Origin: Microbacterium foliorum
Lineage (GTDB): Bacteria; Actinomycetota; Actinomycetes; Actinomycetales; Microbacteriaceae
Direction of reading: 5' to 3'
DNA length: 64,000 nt
Assembly: GCF_006385575.1 (NCBI RefSeq)
Contig: NZ_CP041040.1
Location: 3,162,001-3,226,000, forward strand
The notes under the pieces are model-generated. The model saw nothing but the letters and a program-made list of their open reading frames with translations, had not been told where the DNA came from and searched no databases. Every line of letters starts with the position of its first letter. Position 1 is the first letter of the stretch. Below, one piece after another: positions 1 to 8,985 of this stretch. The position numbers and the translations under genes were made by a program.

Positions 1-887
1 AGGCGGGCGTCGATGTCGTCTGCCCTGGCGAACCGCGCGCCGAGCAGGTCGTCGATCACGGCCCGCTGTGCGAGCAGCGACCATTCCGCGTCACCGCCGT
101 CGGCGATGCAGCCGAACGCGAGTGCCGTCGCCCCCTGCTCGAGCACGGTGACGCGGCCGGCGGGATGTGCGGGGCCGGGAAGCGCGAGAAGCGCACCCCA
201 GCGCACTCCTCTCGCCTGCACGGGAACCTGCTCGGCGCCGCCCCGCCGGTCGAGCACCTCGGCGATCGGCATCCCGAGACCCTCGGCGGCGATCACCTCG
301 CGCGCGAGATTCTCGAGGATCACCGGCGCACCGAGAGCCCTGGCGGTCTCGGAGACCACGACATCGGCGGGCGCCCCCTGCAGGCTCAGCGCGGTGAACA
401 GCTCGTGCAGATGCTGTCGCTCGTGCAGCGCCTGCGTCTGCGCGGCGATCAGGGCGTGGTGCACGGACTCGGTCACGGCGACGAACTTCACCTCGCGGGT
501 GAGGGCGACGAGGGCGAGACCCACCGTCGCGCAGACGTCGATGACCGGCTGCGGCACGGCTGGGCGGGCCGCACTCAGCTCGAAGACGATCCCGGCGGTG
601 CCCGCTCGATGCAGGCTCGACGCGAAGGTGCGCAGCTCTCCGTCGTCATACGGCCATCCGGCACCCGTCGTCAGCAGCAGCTCACCGCCGTCGAGCAGAC
701 GCGCGACGCCGACACTGTCGGAGACGTGCACCCACCGCACCGCGGCATCCAATGCCCCACCTCCGACGAGCACGTCGGGCTCGCCGGCCTGCACCGCGGG
801 CTCGGCCAGTACGTCGGCGACCGTGAGATGGATGCCCAGCGTCGGACGATCTGTCCGGCCACGGCTGATCTCGCTACGTTCTGACAC
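1..887 (-). CDS. PucR-family transcriptional regulator (3' part cut by window edge)
   Basis: The first 295 codons read as a PucR N-terminal sensory domain. After about 18 residues comes TVADVLAEPAVQAG, then VRWVHVSD and LLDGGELLLTTG, the typical opening of this family. The family's C-terminal PucR helix-turn-helix would lie beyond base 1. The GTG start at 887 is preceded by a purine-rich GAGAGAGG on the minus strand. The gene diverges from the semialdehyde dehydrogenase at 986 with 98 nt between them, so it is a likely regulator of that dehydrogenase/aminotransferase pair. PucR proteins usually sense small catabolites of purines, amines or amino acids; the ligand here is unknown. Confidence 0.85.
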   Translation of the reverse strand, partial: MSERSEISRGRTDRPTLGIHLTVADVLAEPAVQAGEPDVLVGGGALDAAVRWVHVSDSVGVARLLDGGELLLTTGAGWPYDDGELRTFASSLHRAGTAGIVFELSAARPAVPQPVIDVCATVGLALVALTREVKFVAVTESVHHALIAAQTQALHERQHLHELFTALSLQGAPADVVVSETARALGAPVILENLAREVIAAEGLGMPIAEVLDRRGGAEQVPVQARGVRWGALLALPGPAHPAGRVTVLEQGATALAFGCIADGGDAEWSLLAQRAVIDDLLGARFARADDIDAR

Positions 888-932
888 CGGATCAGCCTCT
901 CTCGCTCTGTGATCATGGGAGGAAGCCAGCGT

Positions 933-958
933 ATCGAACCCCGGTCAGAGTGTTCGAT
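933..958. promoter_or_regulatory. Inverted repeat in PucR/mmsA divergent region, candidate operator
   Basis: ATCGAAC at 933-939 and GTTCGAT at 952-958 form perfect 7-bp arms with centres 19 bp apart. They lie between the divergent regulator start (887) and the dehydrogenase start (986). The geometry suits a dimeric regulator, with the PucR protein the obvious candidate. Binding is inferred only from position and symmetry. Confidence 0.4.
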
Positions 959-985
959 GCGGATCACGCACTGCGAGGGAGTCCC

Positions 986-2470
986 GTGGACATCGTCCGT
1001 CACATCATCAATGGAGCAGAGACCGCCGAGGCGGCGCGCACGGGTCAGGTCTTCGACCCCGCCACCGGACAGGTGACCAAGCAGGTCGCCTTCGCCTCGA
1101 CGGCCGAGGTCGATCAGGCGATCGCCGCCGCGGCATCCGCTCTGCCCGCGTGGCGCGAGACGAGCCTCATCAAGCGCGCCGACGTGTTCTTCCGCCTACG
1201 TCAGCTGCTCAAGGAGCGCACGCCCGAGCTCGCCGCGATCGTCACGTCGGAGCACGGCAAGGTGCTCTCGGATGCCGCGGGCGAGGTCTCGCGCGGCATC
1301 GAGAACGTCGAGTTCGCCGCCGGTCTCGTGCACCTGCTCAAGGGTGAGCGCAGCGAGCAGGTGTCGCGCGGCGTCGACGTGCACTCGGTCAAGCAGCCCG
1401 TCGGCGTGGTCGCCGCGATCACCCCGTTCAACTTCCCGGTGATGGTGCCGCTGTGGATGGTCGCGTCGGCGATCGCGTGCGGCAACACCGTGGTGCTCAA
1501 GCCCAGTGAGAAGGATCCGTCGGCCTCGGTCTGGCTCGCGAAGCTCTTCCAGGAGGCGGGCCTTCCCGACGGCGTGCTCAATGTCGTGCACGGCGACAAG
1601 GAAGCCGTCGATGCGCTGCTCGAGTCACCGCGGGTGAACGCGATCAGCTTCGTGGGCTCGACCCCGATCGCCCGGTCGATCTACCAGCGGGCCTCGGCTG
1701 CGGGCAAGCGCGTGCAGGCGCTCGGCGGCGCGAAGAACCACATGGTCGTGATGCCGGATGCCGACATCGACGCCGCGGCCGACGCCGCCGTCTCGGCCGC
1801 CTACGGTTCGGCCGGAGAACGCTGCATGGCCGTGTCGGTGCTGGTCGCGGTCGGCGACATCGCCGACGACCTGGTCGCAGCCATCGCCTCGCGCATCGAG
1901 GGCCTGACGATCGGTGCGGGCACGGATGCCGCGAGCGAGATGGGTCCGCTCATCACGCGCGAGCACCGCGACCGCGTCGCCTCGTACGTCACCGGAGCCG
2001 CCGCAGAGGGCGCGACGGTCGTGGTCGACGGCACGACGACGCAGTTCGACTCGGAGGGCTTCTTCATCGGAGTCAGCCTGATCGATCAGGTCGCTCCGGG
2101 GATGAAGGTCTACGACGACGAAATCTTCGGCCCGGTGCTCTCGGTGGTTCGCGTCGAGACGTACGCCGAGGCCGTCGAGCTCGTCAACGCCAACGCATAC
2201 GGCAACGGCACTGCCATCTTCACGCGCGACGGCGGCACCGCCCGTCAGTACGAGTTCGACATCGAGGTCGGCATGGTCGGCGTCAACGTGCCGATCCCCG
2301 TGCCGATCGGCGCCTACTCGTTCGGCGGCTGGAAGGACTCCCTGTTCGGCGACTCGCACATCTACGGCCCCGAGTCGGTGCACTTCTACACTCGGTCGAA
2401 GGTGGTCACCACGCGCTGGCCCGACCACACGCCCTCGCAGATCGACCTGGGCTTCCCGAGCAACCACTGA
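986..2470 (+). CDS. mmsA: CoA-acylating (methyl)malonate-semialdehyde dehydrogenase
   Basis: Aldehyde dehydrogenase superfamily protein of 494 residues that would oxidise malonate or methylmalonate semialdehyde to acetyl- or propionyl-CoA in the cytoplasm. Family marks are GNTVVLKPSEKDP, SFVGSTPIA, GGAKNH (where CoA-dependent members carry Asn instead of the usual general-base Glu) and GSAGERCMA with catalytic Cys near residue 280. I chose GTG at 986 because GAGGGA lies 6 nt upstream and the protein then starts MDIVRHIING as in relatives; an in-frame ATG at 950 has no such site. The aminotransferase follows after 23 nt, so the pair probably converts a beta-amino acid to acyl-CoA. A paralog lies at 41969-43471. 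Confidence 0.9.
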   Translation: MDIVRHIINGAETAEAARTGQVFDPATGQVTKQVAFASTAEVDQAIAAAASALPAWRETSLIKRADVFFRLRQLLKERTPELAAIVTSEHGKVLSDAAGEVSRGIENVEFAAGLVHLLKGERSEQVSRGVDVHSVKQPVGVVAAITPFNFPVMVPLWMVASAIACGNTVVLKPSEKDPSASVWLAKLFQEAGLPDGVLNVVHGDKEAVDALLESPRVNAISFVGSTPIARSIYQRASAAGKRVQALGGAKNHMVVMPDADIDAAADAAVSAAYGSAGERCMAVSVLVAVGDIADDLVAAIASRIEGLTIGAGTDAASEMGPLITREHRDRVASYVTGAAAEGATVVVDGTTTQFDSEGFFIGVSLIDQVAPGMKVYDDEIFGPVLSVVRVETYAEAVELVNANAYGNGTAIFTRDGGTARQYEFDIEVGMVGVNVPIPVPIGAYSFGGWKDSLFGDSHIYGPESVHFYTRSKVVTTRWPDHTPSQIDLGFPSNH

Positions 2471-2493
2471 ACGCTCAGAGAGAGACACGAGAC

Positions 2494-3882
2494 ATGACGA
2501 ACTTCACCGACCGCCATGGCGCATCGCATTCGCTTCCCGCCCCCGAGGCCGAGGCGCAGGTGCGGGCGGATGACCGTGGCCACGTCTTCCATTCCTGGAG
2601 CGCGCAGGGTCTGATCGATCCGCTTCCTGTCGCCGCGGGCGAGGGCTCGACGTTCTGGGACTACGCCGGCAACGCGTACCTCGACTTCTCGAGCCAGCTC
2701 GTGAACCTGAACCTCGGGCACCAGCATCCTGATCTCGTGGCGGCGATCCAGCAGCAGGCCGGTCGCCTCTCGACGATCCAGCCGGCCATGGCCAACGACG
2801 TGCGGGGCGAGCTCGCCCGGCTCATCGTCGAGGTCGCGCCCGAAGGCTTCGAGAAGGTGTTCTTCACGAACGGCGGCGCCGAGGCCAACGAGTACGCGGT
2901 GCGCATGGCCCGCCAGTCGACCGGTCGGCACAAGGTGCTCTCGATGTACCGCAGCTACCACGGCTCCACGTCGACCGCCATCTCGCTGACGGGCGATCCT
3001 CGCCGGTGGGCCAACGGCACCCCCGACGCGGGCGCCGTGCGCTTCTTCGGGCCGTACCTCTACCGCTCGCCGTTCCACGCCGAGACGCCGGAGCAGGAGT
3101 CCGAGCGCGCGCTCGCCCACCTCGAGCAGACGATCCAGCTCGAGGGACCCGCGACGATCGCCGCGATCATCATCGAGACCGTCGTCGGCACGAACGGCGT
3201 GCTCGTGCCGCCGCCCGGCTACCTGCAGGGCGTGCGCGAGCTGTGCGATCGCTACGGCATCGTCTACATCGCCGACGAGGTCATGGTCGGCTTCGGCCGC
3301 CTCGGCGAGTGGTTCGGCATCGATGCCTACGACGGTCGCCCCGACCTCATCACCTTCGCCAAGGGTGTGAACTCGGGGTACGTGCCGCTCGGCGGCGTCG
3401 TGATCTCCGAGCGCATCGCGCGCGCCTTCGACACCACGCCGTTCGCCGGCGGCCTCACGTACTCGGGCCACCCGCTCGCGTGCGCCGCCGGTGTCGCGAC
3501 CTTCGAGGTGTTCCGCCGCGACGGCATCCTCGAGCGCGTGCGCGACCTCGGCGAGCGCATCGTCGAACCCACCCTGCGCCGCTGGGTCGACACCCACCCG
3601 AGCGTCGGAGAGGTGCGGGGTCGCGGTCTGTTCTGGGCCGTCGAGCTCGTGCGCGACAAGCAGACGCGCGAGCCGCTGGTGCCGTTCAACGCGAGCGGAG
3701 CGGATGCTGCGCCTGTCGCCGCGTTCGCCGCCGCCGCGAAGAAGGCCGGCGTCTGGCCGTTCACGCACTTCAACCGCATGCACGTGGCGCCGCCGCTCGT
3801 GATCAGCGAGGACGATCTGGTGCGCGGTCTCACCGTGCTCGACGAGGCTCTCGCCGTCGCCGACGAGGCAGCCACGAGCTGA
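2494..3882 (+). CDS. PLP-dependent class III aminotransferase (taurine/beta-alanine type)
   Basis: 462 residues, normal for class III omega-amino acid transaminases. FTNGGAEANE binds the cofactor phosphate, IADEVMVGFGR carries the PLP-interacting Asp, and ITFAKGVNSG holds the Schiff-base Lys (about residue 290). The opening HVFHSWSAQG..DPLPV resembles taurine:2-oxoglutarate and related transaminases. Its partner mmsA, 23 nt upstream, uses a semialdehyde that a beta-alanine or taurine-type transaminase would make. So a beta-alanine to acetyl-CoA route is plausible, but the exact amino donor cannot be read from sequence. Confidence 0.85.
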   Translation: MTNFTDRHGASHSLPAPEAEAQVRADDRGHVFHSWSAQGLIDPLPVAAGEGSTFWDYAGNAYLDFSSQLVNLNLGHQHPDLVAAIQQQAGRLSTIQPAMANDVRGELARLIVEVAPEGFEKVFFTNGGAEANEYAVRMARQSTGRHKVLSMYRSYHGSTSTAISLTGDPRRWANGTPDAGAVRFFGPYLYRSPFHAETPEQESERALAHLEQTIQLEGPATIAAIIIETVVGTNGVLVPPPGYLQGVRELCDRYGIVYIADEVMVGFGRLGEWFGIDAYDGRPDLITFAKGVNSGYVPLGGVVISERIARAFDTTPFAGGLTYSGHPLACAAGVATFEVFRRDGILERVRDLGERIVEPTLRRWVDTHPSVGEVRGRGLFWAVELVRDKQTREPLVPFNASGADAAPVAAFAAAAKKAGVWPFTHFNRMHVAPPLVISEDDLVRGLTVLDEALAVADEAATS

Positions 3883-3889
3883 CCCTCCC

Positions 3890-3928
3890 GCTGCTGCGCG
3901 GGTTCAGATCAGGAATCCGCGCAGCAGC
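3890..3928. terminator. Bidirectional hairpin between convergent genes
   Basis: A 12-bp perfect GC-rich stem pairs 3890-3901 with 3917-3928, with a 15-nt loop. It lies just after the aminotransferase stop and overlaps the last codons and stop of the convergent GntR gene. No long T tract follows on either side. Best read as a shared terminator. Confidence 0.5.
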
Positions 3929-4632
3929 GCTTCAGACCCGGCGAGGTGATCGCGCATCGCAGCCTCGGCGACGTCGGGGCGCCCGGCCAGGATCGCCGTG
4001 ACGATGCGCTCGTGCTGCTCGCCCGAGTGCTGGATGTTCCTGGGCATCAGAGGGAACGTGTCGAGCCACGCGTTGACATCCGCCCGGTTCTCGGCGACCA
4101 GCGCGACGAGCGACGGGATGCCGGCGGCCTCGGCGATCGCGAGGTGCAGCAGGGTGTCGAGGCGGCGGTACTCCTCTGGGCCAGCCGGAAGCGCGGCCTC
4201 GTGCCGTGCCCACAGGTCGGCGCGCGTCGCCGCATCCAGAGTGCGACCCGCAGCCGCACGCACGGCGCCGGTCTCGAGCACCCGGCGAAGGCCCAGCACG
4301 TCGTCGATCTCGGCGGCGGTCACCGCACCGGCATCCGATGGCTGCGGCAACGGGTCCGCGACGAACGTGCCGCCGTACCGACCGCGCTTGGGCACCAGGT
4401 ACCCGGTGTCCGCGAGCTCGCGGATCGCCTCGCGCACCGTGTCGCGGCTCACTCCGAAGGATGCCGCGAGCTCGCGCTCGGGTGGCAGCGACTCCCCCGG
4501 CGCGACCACGCCGAGACGGATGGTCTGCACGAGGCGAGCGACCGCATCCTCGAGGGCGTTGCCCCGGCGCAGCGGACGGTAGACCGCCCGGCGCACCCCG
4601 ACGAGATCGCCGTCGGAAGGGTGCTCGCTCAT
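3904..4632 (-). CDS. GntR-family (FadR/FCD type) transcriptional regulator
   Basis: 242 residues. The N-terminal winged helix spans about residues 20-85, with ESLPPERELAASFGVSRDTVREAIREL as the recognisable GntR core (quoted here as ESLPPERELA plus VSRDTVREAI). A helical FCD ligand-binding domain follows. I start at ATG 4632 (MSEHPSDGD); upstream in-frame residues are low-complexity and unlike the family. It is the last gene of the minus-strand ligase-amidotransferase-ALDH-SDR operon, 34 nt after the SDR, and is probably the local repressor of that operon and the divergent permease. Ligand unknown; a pathway intermediate is likely. Confidence 0.85.
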   Translation of the reverse strand: MSEHPSDGDLVGVRRAVYRPLRRGNALEDAVARLVQTIRLGVVAPGESLPPERELAASFGVSRDTVREAIRELADTGYLVPKRGRYGGTFVADPLPQPSDAGAVTAAEIDDVLGLRRVLETGAVRAAAGRTLDAATRADLWARHEAALPAGPEEYRRLDTLLHLAIAEAAGIPSLVALVAENRADVNAWLDTFPLMPRNIQHSGEQHERIVTAILAGRPDVAEAAMRDHLAGSEALLRGFLI

Positions 4633-4666
4633 GCTTCTCAGCCTGTCACAGCGACATGATCCCGCT

Positions 4667-5446
4667 TCACAGCGGGGTGACGTAGGCGTTGGTGATGCCG
4701 CCGTCGACGACGAAGGCACTGGCGGTGATGAACGATGAGTCGTCCGAGGCGAGGAAGGCCACGGCCGCCGCCAGCTCCGACGGTTCGGCGAAGCGCCCCA
4801 TCGGCACGTGCACGAGTCGGCGCTGCGCGCGCTCGGGATCTTTCGCGAAGAGCTCCTGCAGCAGCGGGGTGTTCACCGGTCCGGGGCACAGCGCGTTGAC
4901 GCGCACACCCTGCCGGGCGAACTGCACGCCGAGTTCGCGCGACATCGCGAGCACGCCGCCCTTCGACGCGGTGTAGCTGATCTGCGAGGTCGCCGAGCCC
5001 AGCAGCGCCACGAAGGAGGCCGTGTTGATGATCGACCCTCGACCTGCCGGCACCATGTGACGAAGCGCGGCGCGGCTGCACAGGTACACGCTCTTGAGGT
5101 TCACGTCCTGCACGCGATCCCAGGCCGGCAGCTCGGTCGTCTCGATCGAGTCGTCGTCGGCGGGCGAGATCCCGGCGTTGTTGAACGCGATGTCGATGCG
5201 TCCGAACTCGGCGGCGACCCCGTCGAAGAGCGTGTTGACCATGGCCTCGTCGGCGACGTCGACCGGGCGGAACACGCCGCCCACCTCGGCCGCTGCCGCT
5301 TCGCCCGTGGCGGGGTCGACGTCGGCGATGACGACGAACGCGCCCTCGGCGGCGAAGCGCTGGGCGGTGGCGAAGCCGATTCCACTCGCGCCACCCGTGA
5401 TGATGGCGACGCGGTCCTTGAGGCGCTGGGTCAGATCGATGGTCAT
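4667..5446 (-). CDS. SDR-family NAD(P)-dependent oxidoreductase
   Basis: 259 residues, a classical short-chain dehydrogenase. TGGASGIG (residues 17-24) binds the nucleotide, NNAG sits near 89-92, and the active site is Ser near 144 with Y158-x3-K162 (YTASK). An Asp near residue 42 after the second strand suggests NAD rather than NADP. The start has GGAGAA upstream. It lies 31 nt after the aldehyde dehydrogenase in the same operon. Within the proposed gamma-glutamyl-ethanolamide pathway it would oxidise the alcohol to the aldehyde; this role is inferred from context, and generic 3-oxoacyl reductase-like activity cannot be excluded. Confidence 0.85.
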   Translation of the reverse strand: MTIDLTQRLKDRVAIITGGASGIGFATAQRFAAEGAFVVIADVDPATGEAAAAEVGGVFRPVDVADEAMVNTLFDGVAAEFGRIDIAFNNAGISPADDDSIETTELPAWDRVQDVNLKSVYLCSRAALRHMVPAGRGSIINTASFVALLGSATSQISYTASKGGVLAMSRELGVQFARQGVRVNALCPGPVNTPLLQELFAKDPERAQRRLVHVPMGRFAEPSELAAAVAFLASDDSSFITASAFVVDGGITNAYVTPL

Positions 5447-5477
5447 GTGTGTTCTCCGTTGCAGGGTGGTGAGCGGG

Positions 5478-6839
5478 TCAGGATTCGTCGGTCGCGAAGA
5501 AGACGTTCTTGGTCTCGGTGAAGTGCTCGGCGGCATCGGGCCCGAGCTCGCGCCCGAGACCGGATGCCTTCATGCCGCCGAACGGCGTCGCGTACCGAAC
5601 CGACGAGTGCGAGTTCACCGACAGCACGCCGCTCTGCACCCCGCGCGACACACGCACGGCGCGGCCGAGGCTCTCGGTCCAGATCGAGCCGGCGAGACCG
5701 TAGGCGGTGTCGTTCGCCAAGCGGATCGCGTCGGCCTCGTCCTCGAACGGCATCACCGCGACGACCGGGCCGAACACCTCCTGCTGGGCGATGCGGTCGG
5801 AGGGATCGGCGAGCACCACGGCGGGCGCGAACCAGAATCCGTCGCCGCTCGGAGCGCTGCCGCGGAACGCGATGTTCGCGTCGTCCAGGAACCCCGACAC
5901 CGTGTCGCGGTGCGCGGCCGAGATGAGCGGCCCCATGTCGGTGTCGGCGCTCGACGGGTCACCCACTCGCCAGGCGGCGACAGCCGGTTCGAGCATCTCG
6001 AGGAACCGGTCGTACACCGACCGCTGCACGAGCAGCCGACTGCGGGCGCAGCAGTCCTGCCCCGCGTTGTCGAACACCGACCCCGGAACCGCCGCGACCG
6101 CCTTCTCGAGATCGGCATCCGCGAAGACGATGTTGGCGCTCTTGCCGCCGAGCTCCAGCGTGACGGGTTTGAGCGCTCTGGCGCAGCCGGCGGCGACCTC
6201 GATGCCGACCTCCGTCGACCCGGTGAACACGACCTTGCGGACATCCGGATGCTCGACGAGCCGCTGCCCGACGACCGAGCCAGAGCCTGTGACGACCTCG
6301 AAGAGTCCTTCGGGGAGGCCCGCCTCGAGGGCGAGCTCGCCCAGGCGGATGGCCGTGAGTGGCGTGAGCTCGGCGGGCTTGAGCACCACCGCGTTGCCCG
6401 CGGCGAGCGCCGGCGCGAACGCCCAAGCGGCGATCGTCATCGGGAAGTTCCACGGCACGATCACGCCGACCACGCCGTACGGATCATGGAAGGTGACGTC
6501 GAGTCCGCCGGCCACCGGGATCTGCCGGCCCGACAGCCGCTCGGGGTCGGCCGAGTAGTAGTTGAGCACCTGGGCGACATGGCCCGCCTCCCACCGGGCG
6601 GACCCGATCGGATGCCCGGAGTTCAGCACCTCGAGCTGAGCGAGTTCTTCGACCGCGGCCTCGACGGCGCGCGCGAACGCGCGCAGCGCATCGGCTCGAG
6701 CGACCGGGGCCAGCGCCGCCCATCGGCGCTGCGCCGCGACGGCGCGCGCGATCGCGGCATCCGTCTCTCCGATGTCGGCTCTGGCGATCTCGCGGATCGC
6801 CGCTCCGGTCGACGGGTTGATGACTGTGAACGCGCTCAT
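5478..6839 (-). CDS. NAD(P)-dependent aldehyde dehydrogenase (PuuC/gamma-glutamyl aldehyde type)
   Basis: 453 residues, an ordinary non-acylating aldehyde dehydrogenase. PWNFPM (about 129), VVLKPAELTPL (151-161), FTGSTEVG (205-212), general base E229 in TLELGGK, and catalytic C263 in NAGQDCC (an unusual double Cys) are all present. The start ATG overlaps the stop of the amidotransferase by 4 nt, indicating translational coupling. In this operon it should convert a gamma-glutamylated aldehyde to the acid, which the amidotransferase then hydrolyses. Close to the putrescine enzyme PuuC in family, but the neighbourhood argues for ethanolamine. Confidence 0.88.
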   Translation of the reverse strand: MSAFTVINPSTGAAIREIARADIGETDAAIARAVAAQRRWAALAPVARADALRAFARAVEAAVEELAQLEVLNSGHPIGSARWEAGHVAQVLNYYSADPERLSGRQIPVAGGLDVTFHDPYGVVGVIVPWNFPMTIAAWAFAPALAAGNAVVLKPAELTPLTAIRLGELALEAGLPEGLFEVVTGSGSVVGQRLVEHPDVRKVVFTGSTEVGIEVAAGCARALKPVTLELGGKSANIVFADADLEKAVAAVPGSVFDNAGQDCCARSRLLVQRSVYDRFLEMLEPAVAAWRVGDPSSADTDMGPLISAAHRDTVSGFLDDANIAFRGSAPSGDGFWFAPAVVLADPSDRIAQQEVFGPVVAVMPFEDEADAIRLANDTAYGLAGSIWTESLGRAVRVSRGVQSGVLSVNSHSSVRYATPFGGMKASGLGRELGPDAAEHFTETKNVFFATDES

Positions 6840-7588
6840 CGGGCGTCCTCCTTCCGCCGCGCGGCGAACGCACGGGCCTGTGAGACGAGATCTGTGAAGA
6901 GACGCCGGTCTTCGGCGTTCTCCTCGGGGTGCCACTGCACGCCGACGATGTGACCCGCCGAGGTGTCGACAAAAGCCTGCACGAGGCCGTCGTCGGAGTG
7001 CGCCGCAGCGACGAGTCCGTCGCCGAGACGATCGACGCCCTGGTGGTGGTAGCTGTGCACGCGCATCTCGGTCTCGCCGATGATCTCGGCGAGCGGGGTG
7101 TCGGTCGACACCTCGACGTCGTTCTCGGCGAAGACACCGCCGCCGATGCGGTACTTCTCGGTGCCGAGCGACTCGGGCAGGTGCTGCTGCAGGGTGCCGC
7201 CGCGGGCGACGTTCACGAGCTGCAGACCGCGGCAGATCGCGAGCACCGGGACGCCGCGGCGCTCCGCCGCCTGGAACAGCGCGAGTTCCCACGCATCGCG
7301 ATCGACCCTGGCGGGGTCGGTGAGCGGATGCCTGTCCTCGCCGTACAGCTCGGGGGCGACGTCCGCCCCGCCGGAGAGCACGAGGCCGTGCATGCCCGAG
7401 ATGGCCGCATCTGCAGCATCCGGATCCTGTGGCGGAAGAAGAAGTGCGATGCCGCCGACGGAGGTCACGCTCGTGAGGTACTGCTCGGGCAGGAACGCCG
7501 CTCGCACATCCCACACCCCCTGCTTCGCGCGCTCGAGATACGTGGTGACGCCGATCAGCGGCGCGGGGTCAGAGTCGCTCGAAGCCAC
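6836..7588 (-). CDS. Class I glutamine amidotransferase-like gamma-glutamyl hydrolase (PuuD type)
   Basis: 250 residues of the peptidase C26 family, which cleaves gamma-glutamyl amides such as gamma-glutamyl-GABA. It opens with PLIGVTTY and SGGADVAPELYGE. The catalytic triad is visible: C119 in LAICRGLQ, and H220 and E222 in GVQWHPEE. It overlaps the ligase gene upstream by 20 nt and the aldehyde dehydrogenase downstream by 4 nt, so it is the middle of a tightly coupled operon. It would release glutamate and the oxidised product (glycine if ethanolamine is the substrate, GABA if putrescine). Confidence 0.88.
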   Translation of the reverse strand: MASSDSDPAPLIGVTTYLERAKQGVWDVRAAFLPEQYLTSVTSVGGIALLLPPQDPDAADAAISGMHGLVLSGGADVAPELYGEDRHPLTDPARVDRDAWELALFQAAERRGVPVLAICRGLQLVNVARGGTLQQHLPESLGTEKYRIGGGVFAENDVEVSTDTPLAEIIGETEMRVHSYHHQGVDRLGDGLVAAAHSDDGLVQAFVDTSAGHIVGVQWHPEENAEDRRLFTDLVSQARAFAARRKEDAR

Positions 7589-8924
7589 GGATGCGCTCCC
7601 AGTCGGTGACGGCCGCGTCGTAGGCCTCGACCTCGATGCGGGCCTGGTTCAGATAGTGCTCGACCACGTCGTCGCCGAACGCGGCCCGCGCGATGGTCGA
7701 CTCGCTGAAGAGCTTCGCCGCCTCGCGCAGAGTGGTGGGCAGGTGGTCGACCGCGTCCTCATAGGCGTTGCCGGTGAACCGCTCGGGCAGCGGGAGTTCG
7801 TTCTCGATGCCGTACAGGCCGCCCGCGATGATCGCCGAGATGGCGAGGTAGGGGTTCACGTCTCCGCCGGGCACCCGGTTCTCGACGCGCAGTCCCGATC
7901 CATGGCCGACCACCCGCAGAGCGCAGGTGCGGTTGTCGATGCCCCACGCGACTCCGGTCGGTGCGAAGCTGCCCTTCGCGAAGCGCTTGTACGAGTTGAT
8001 GTTCGGTGCGAGCAACAGGGTGAACTCCCGCAGGGTCGCGAGGATGCCGGCGATCCAGTGCTCCATGACGGGGCTGAAGCCGTGCTCGCCGTCGCCCGCC
8101 ATGACCGGAGCACCCGACTCGTCGCGCAGCGACAGATGGATGTGGCAGCTGTTTCCCTCACGCTCATTGAACTTGGCCATGAACGTGAGCGCCTTGCCGT
8201 GCTGCTCAGCGATCTCCTTCGCACCGTTCTTGTAGATCGCATGCTGGTCGGCGGTCTCGCGCACCTCCGCATAGCGGAACGCGATCTCCTGCTGACCGAA
8301 GTTGCACTCGCCCTTCACGCCCTCGCAATAGAGCCCCGCGCCGTCCATGCTGTTGCGGATGTCGCGCAGCAGCGGCTCCATGCGGGTCGAGGCGAGCAGG
8401 TTGTAATCGACGTTGTAGTCGGTCGCGGGCGTCAGCCCCTCGTACTTGCGCGCCCACGCGTCGCGATACGTGTCGTCGAAGACGATGAACTCGAGCTCGG
8501 TGCCTGAGTAGGCGGTCCAGCCCCGCTCGGCGAGGCGGTCGCGCTGGCGGTCGAGGATCGCGCGGGGCGACGGCCCGACCGGCTCGCCGTTCTGCCACAC
8601 CAGATCGGCCATGACCAGCGCGGTGCCGTCGAGCCACGGGATGTTGCGCATCGTCTCGACGTCGGGCTTGAGCACCATGTCGCCGTAGCCGCGATCCCAG
8701 CCCGACATCGCGTAGCCGTCGACGGTGTTCATGTCGACGTCGACCGAGAGCAGATAGTCGCAGGCCTCCGCGCCGTGGGCCAGGATGTCCTCCTGGAACA
8801 GCCGCGCCGACACACGCTTGCCGACCAGTCGACCCTGCGCGTCGGCGAAGGCCACGATCACCGTGTCGATCTCGCCGGCGGCGATGCCGGCATCCAGCTG
8901 TTCGATGCTCAGGTTGCCCGCCAT
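7569..8924 (-). CDS. Gamma-glutamyl-amine ligase, glutamine synthetase family (GlnA4/PuuA type)
   Basis: 451 residues, a glutamine-synthetase-fold protein that ligates glutamate to an amine instead of ammonia. The beta-grasp domain includes FADAQGRLVGKRV near 26-38. Catalytic-domain motifs are ELEF (143-146), GECNFGQQE with metal ligands near E206 and E213, NSCHIHLSL (258-266) and NINSYKRF. It is the first gene of the operon, with GGAGCG ahead of ATG. In Streptomyces, GlnA4 of this family makes gamma-glutamylethanolamide, while PuuA makes gamma-glutamylputrescine. The divergent ethanolamine-type permease and the SDR favour ethanolamine here. Confidence 0.85.
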   Translation of the reverse strand: MAGNLSIEQLDAGIAAGEIDTVIVAFADAQGRLVGKRVSARLFQEDILAHGAEACDYLLSVDVDMNTVDGYAMSGWDRGYGDMVLKPDVETMRNIPWLDGTALVMADLVWQNGEPVGPSPRAILDRQRDRLAERGWTAYSGTELEFIVFDDTYRDAWARKYEGLTPATDYNVDYNLLASTRMEPLLRDIRNSMDGAGLYCEGVKGECNFGQQEIAFRYAEVRETADQHAIYKNGAKEIAEQHGKALTFMAKFNEREGNSCHIHLSLRDESGAPVMAGDGEHGFSPVMEHWIAGILATLREFTLLLAPNINSYKRFAKGSFAPTGVAWGIDNRTCALRVVGHGSGLRVENRVPGGDVNPYLAISAIIAGGLYGIENELPLPERFTGNAYEDAVDHLPTTLREAAKLFSESTIARAAFGDDVVEHYLNQARIEVEAYDAAVTDWERIRGFERL

Positions 8925-8985
8925 CTGACGCTCCGTTCTCGTGCTGTAAAGCGATCGGCCGACCGGCTTCGCCCTCAGAGTAGAT

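Noticed and set aside
13..912. 299-residue plus-strand frame at the window start
   Set aside because: The minus strand reads as a clear PucR sensory domain; the plus frame is Ser/Thr/Arg-rich noise.
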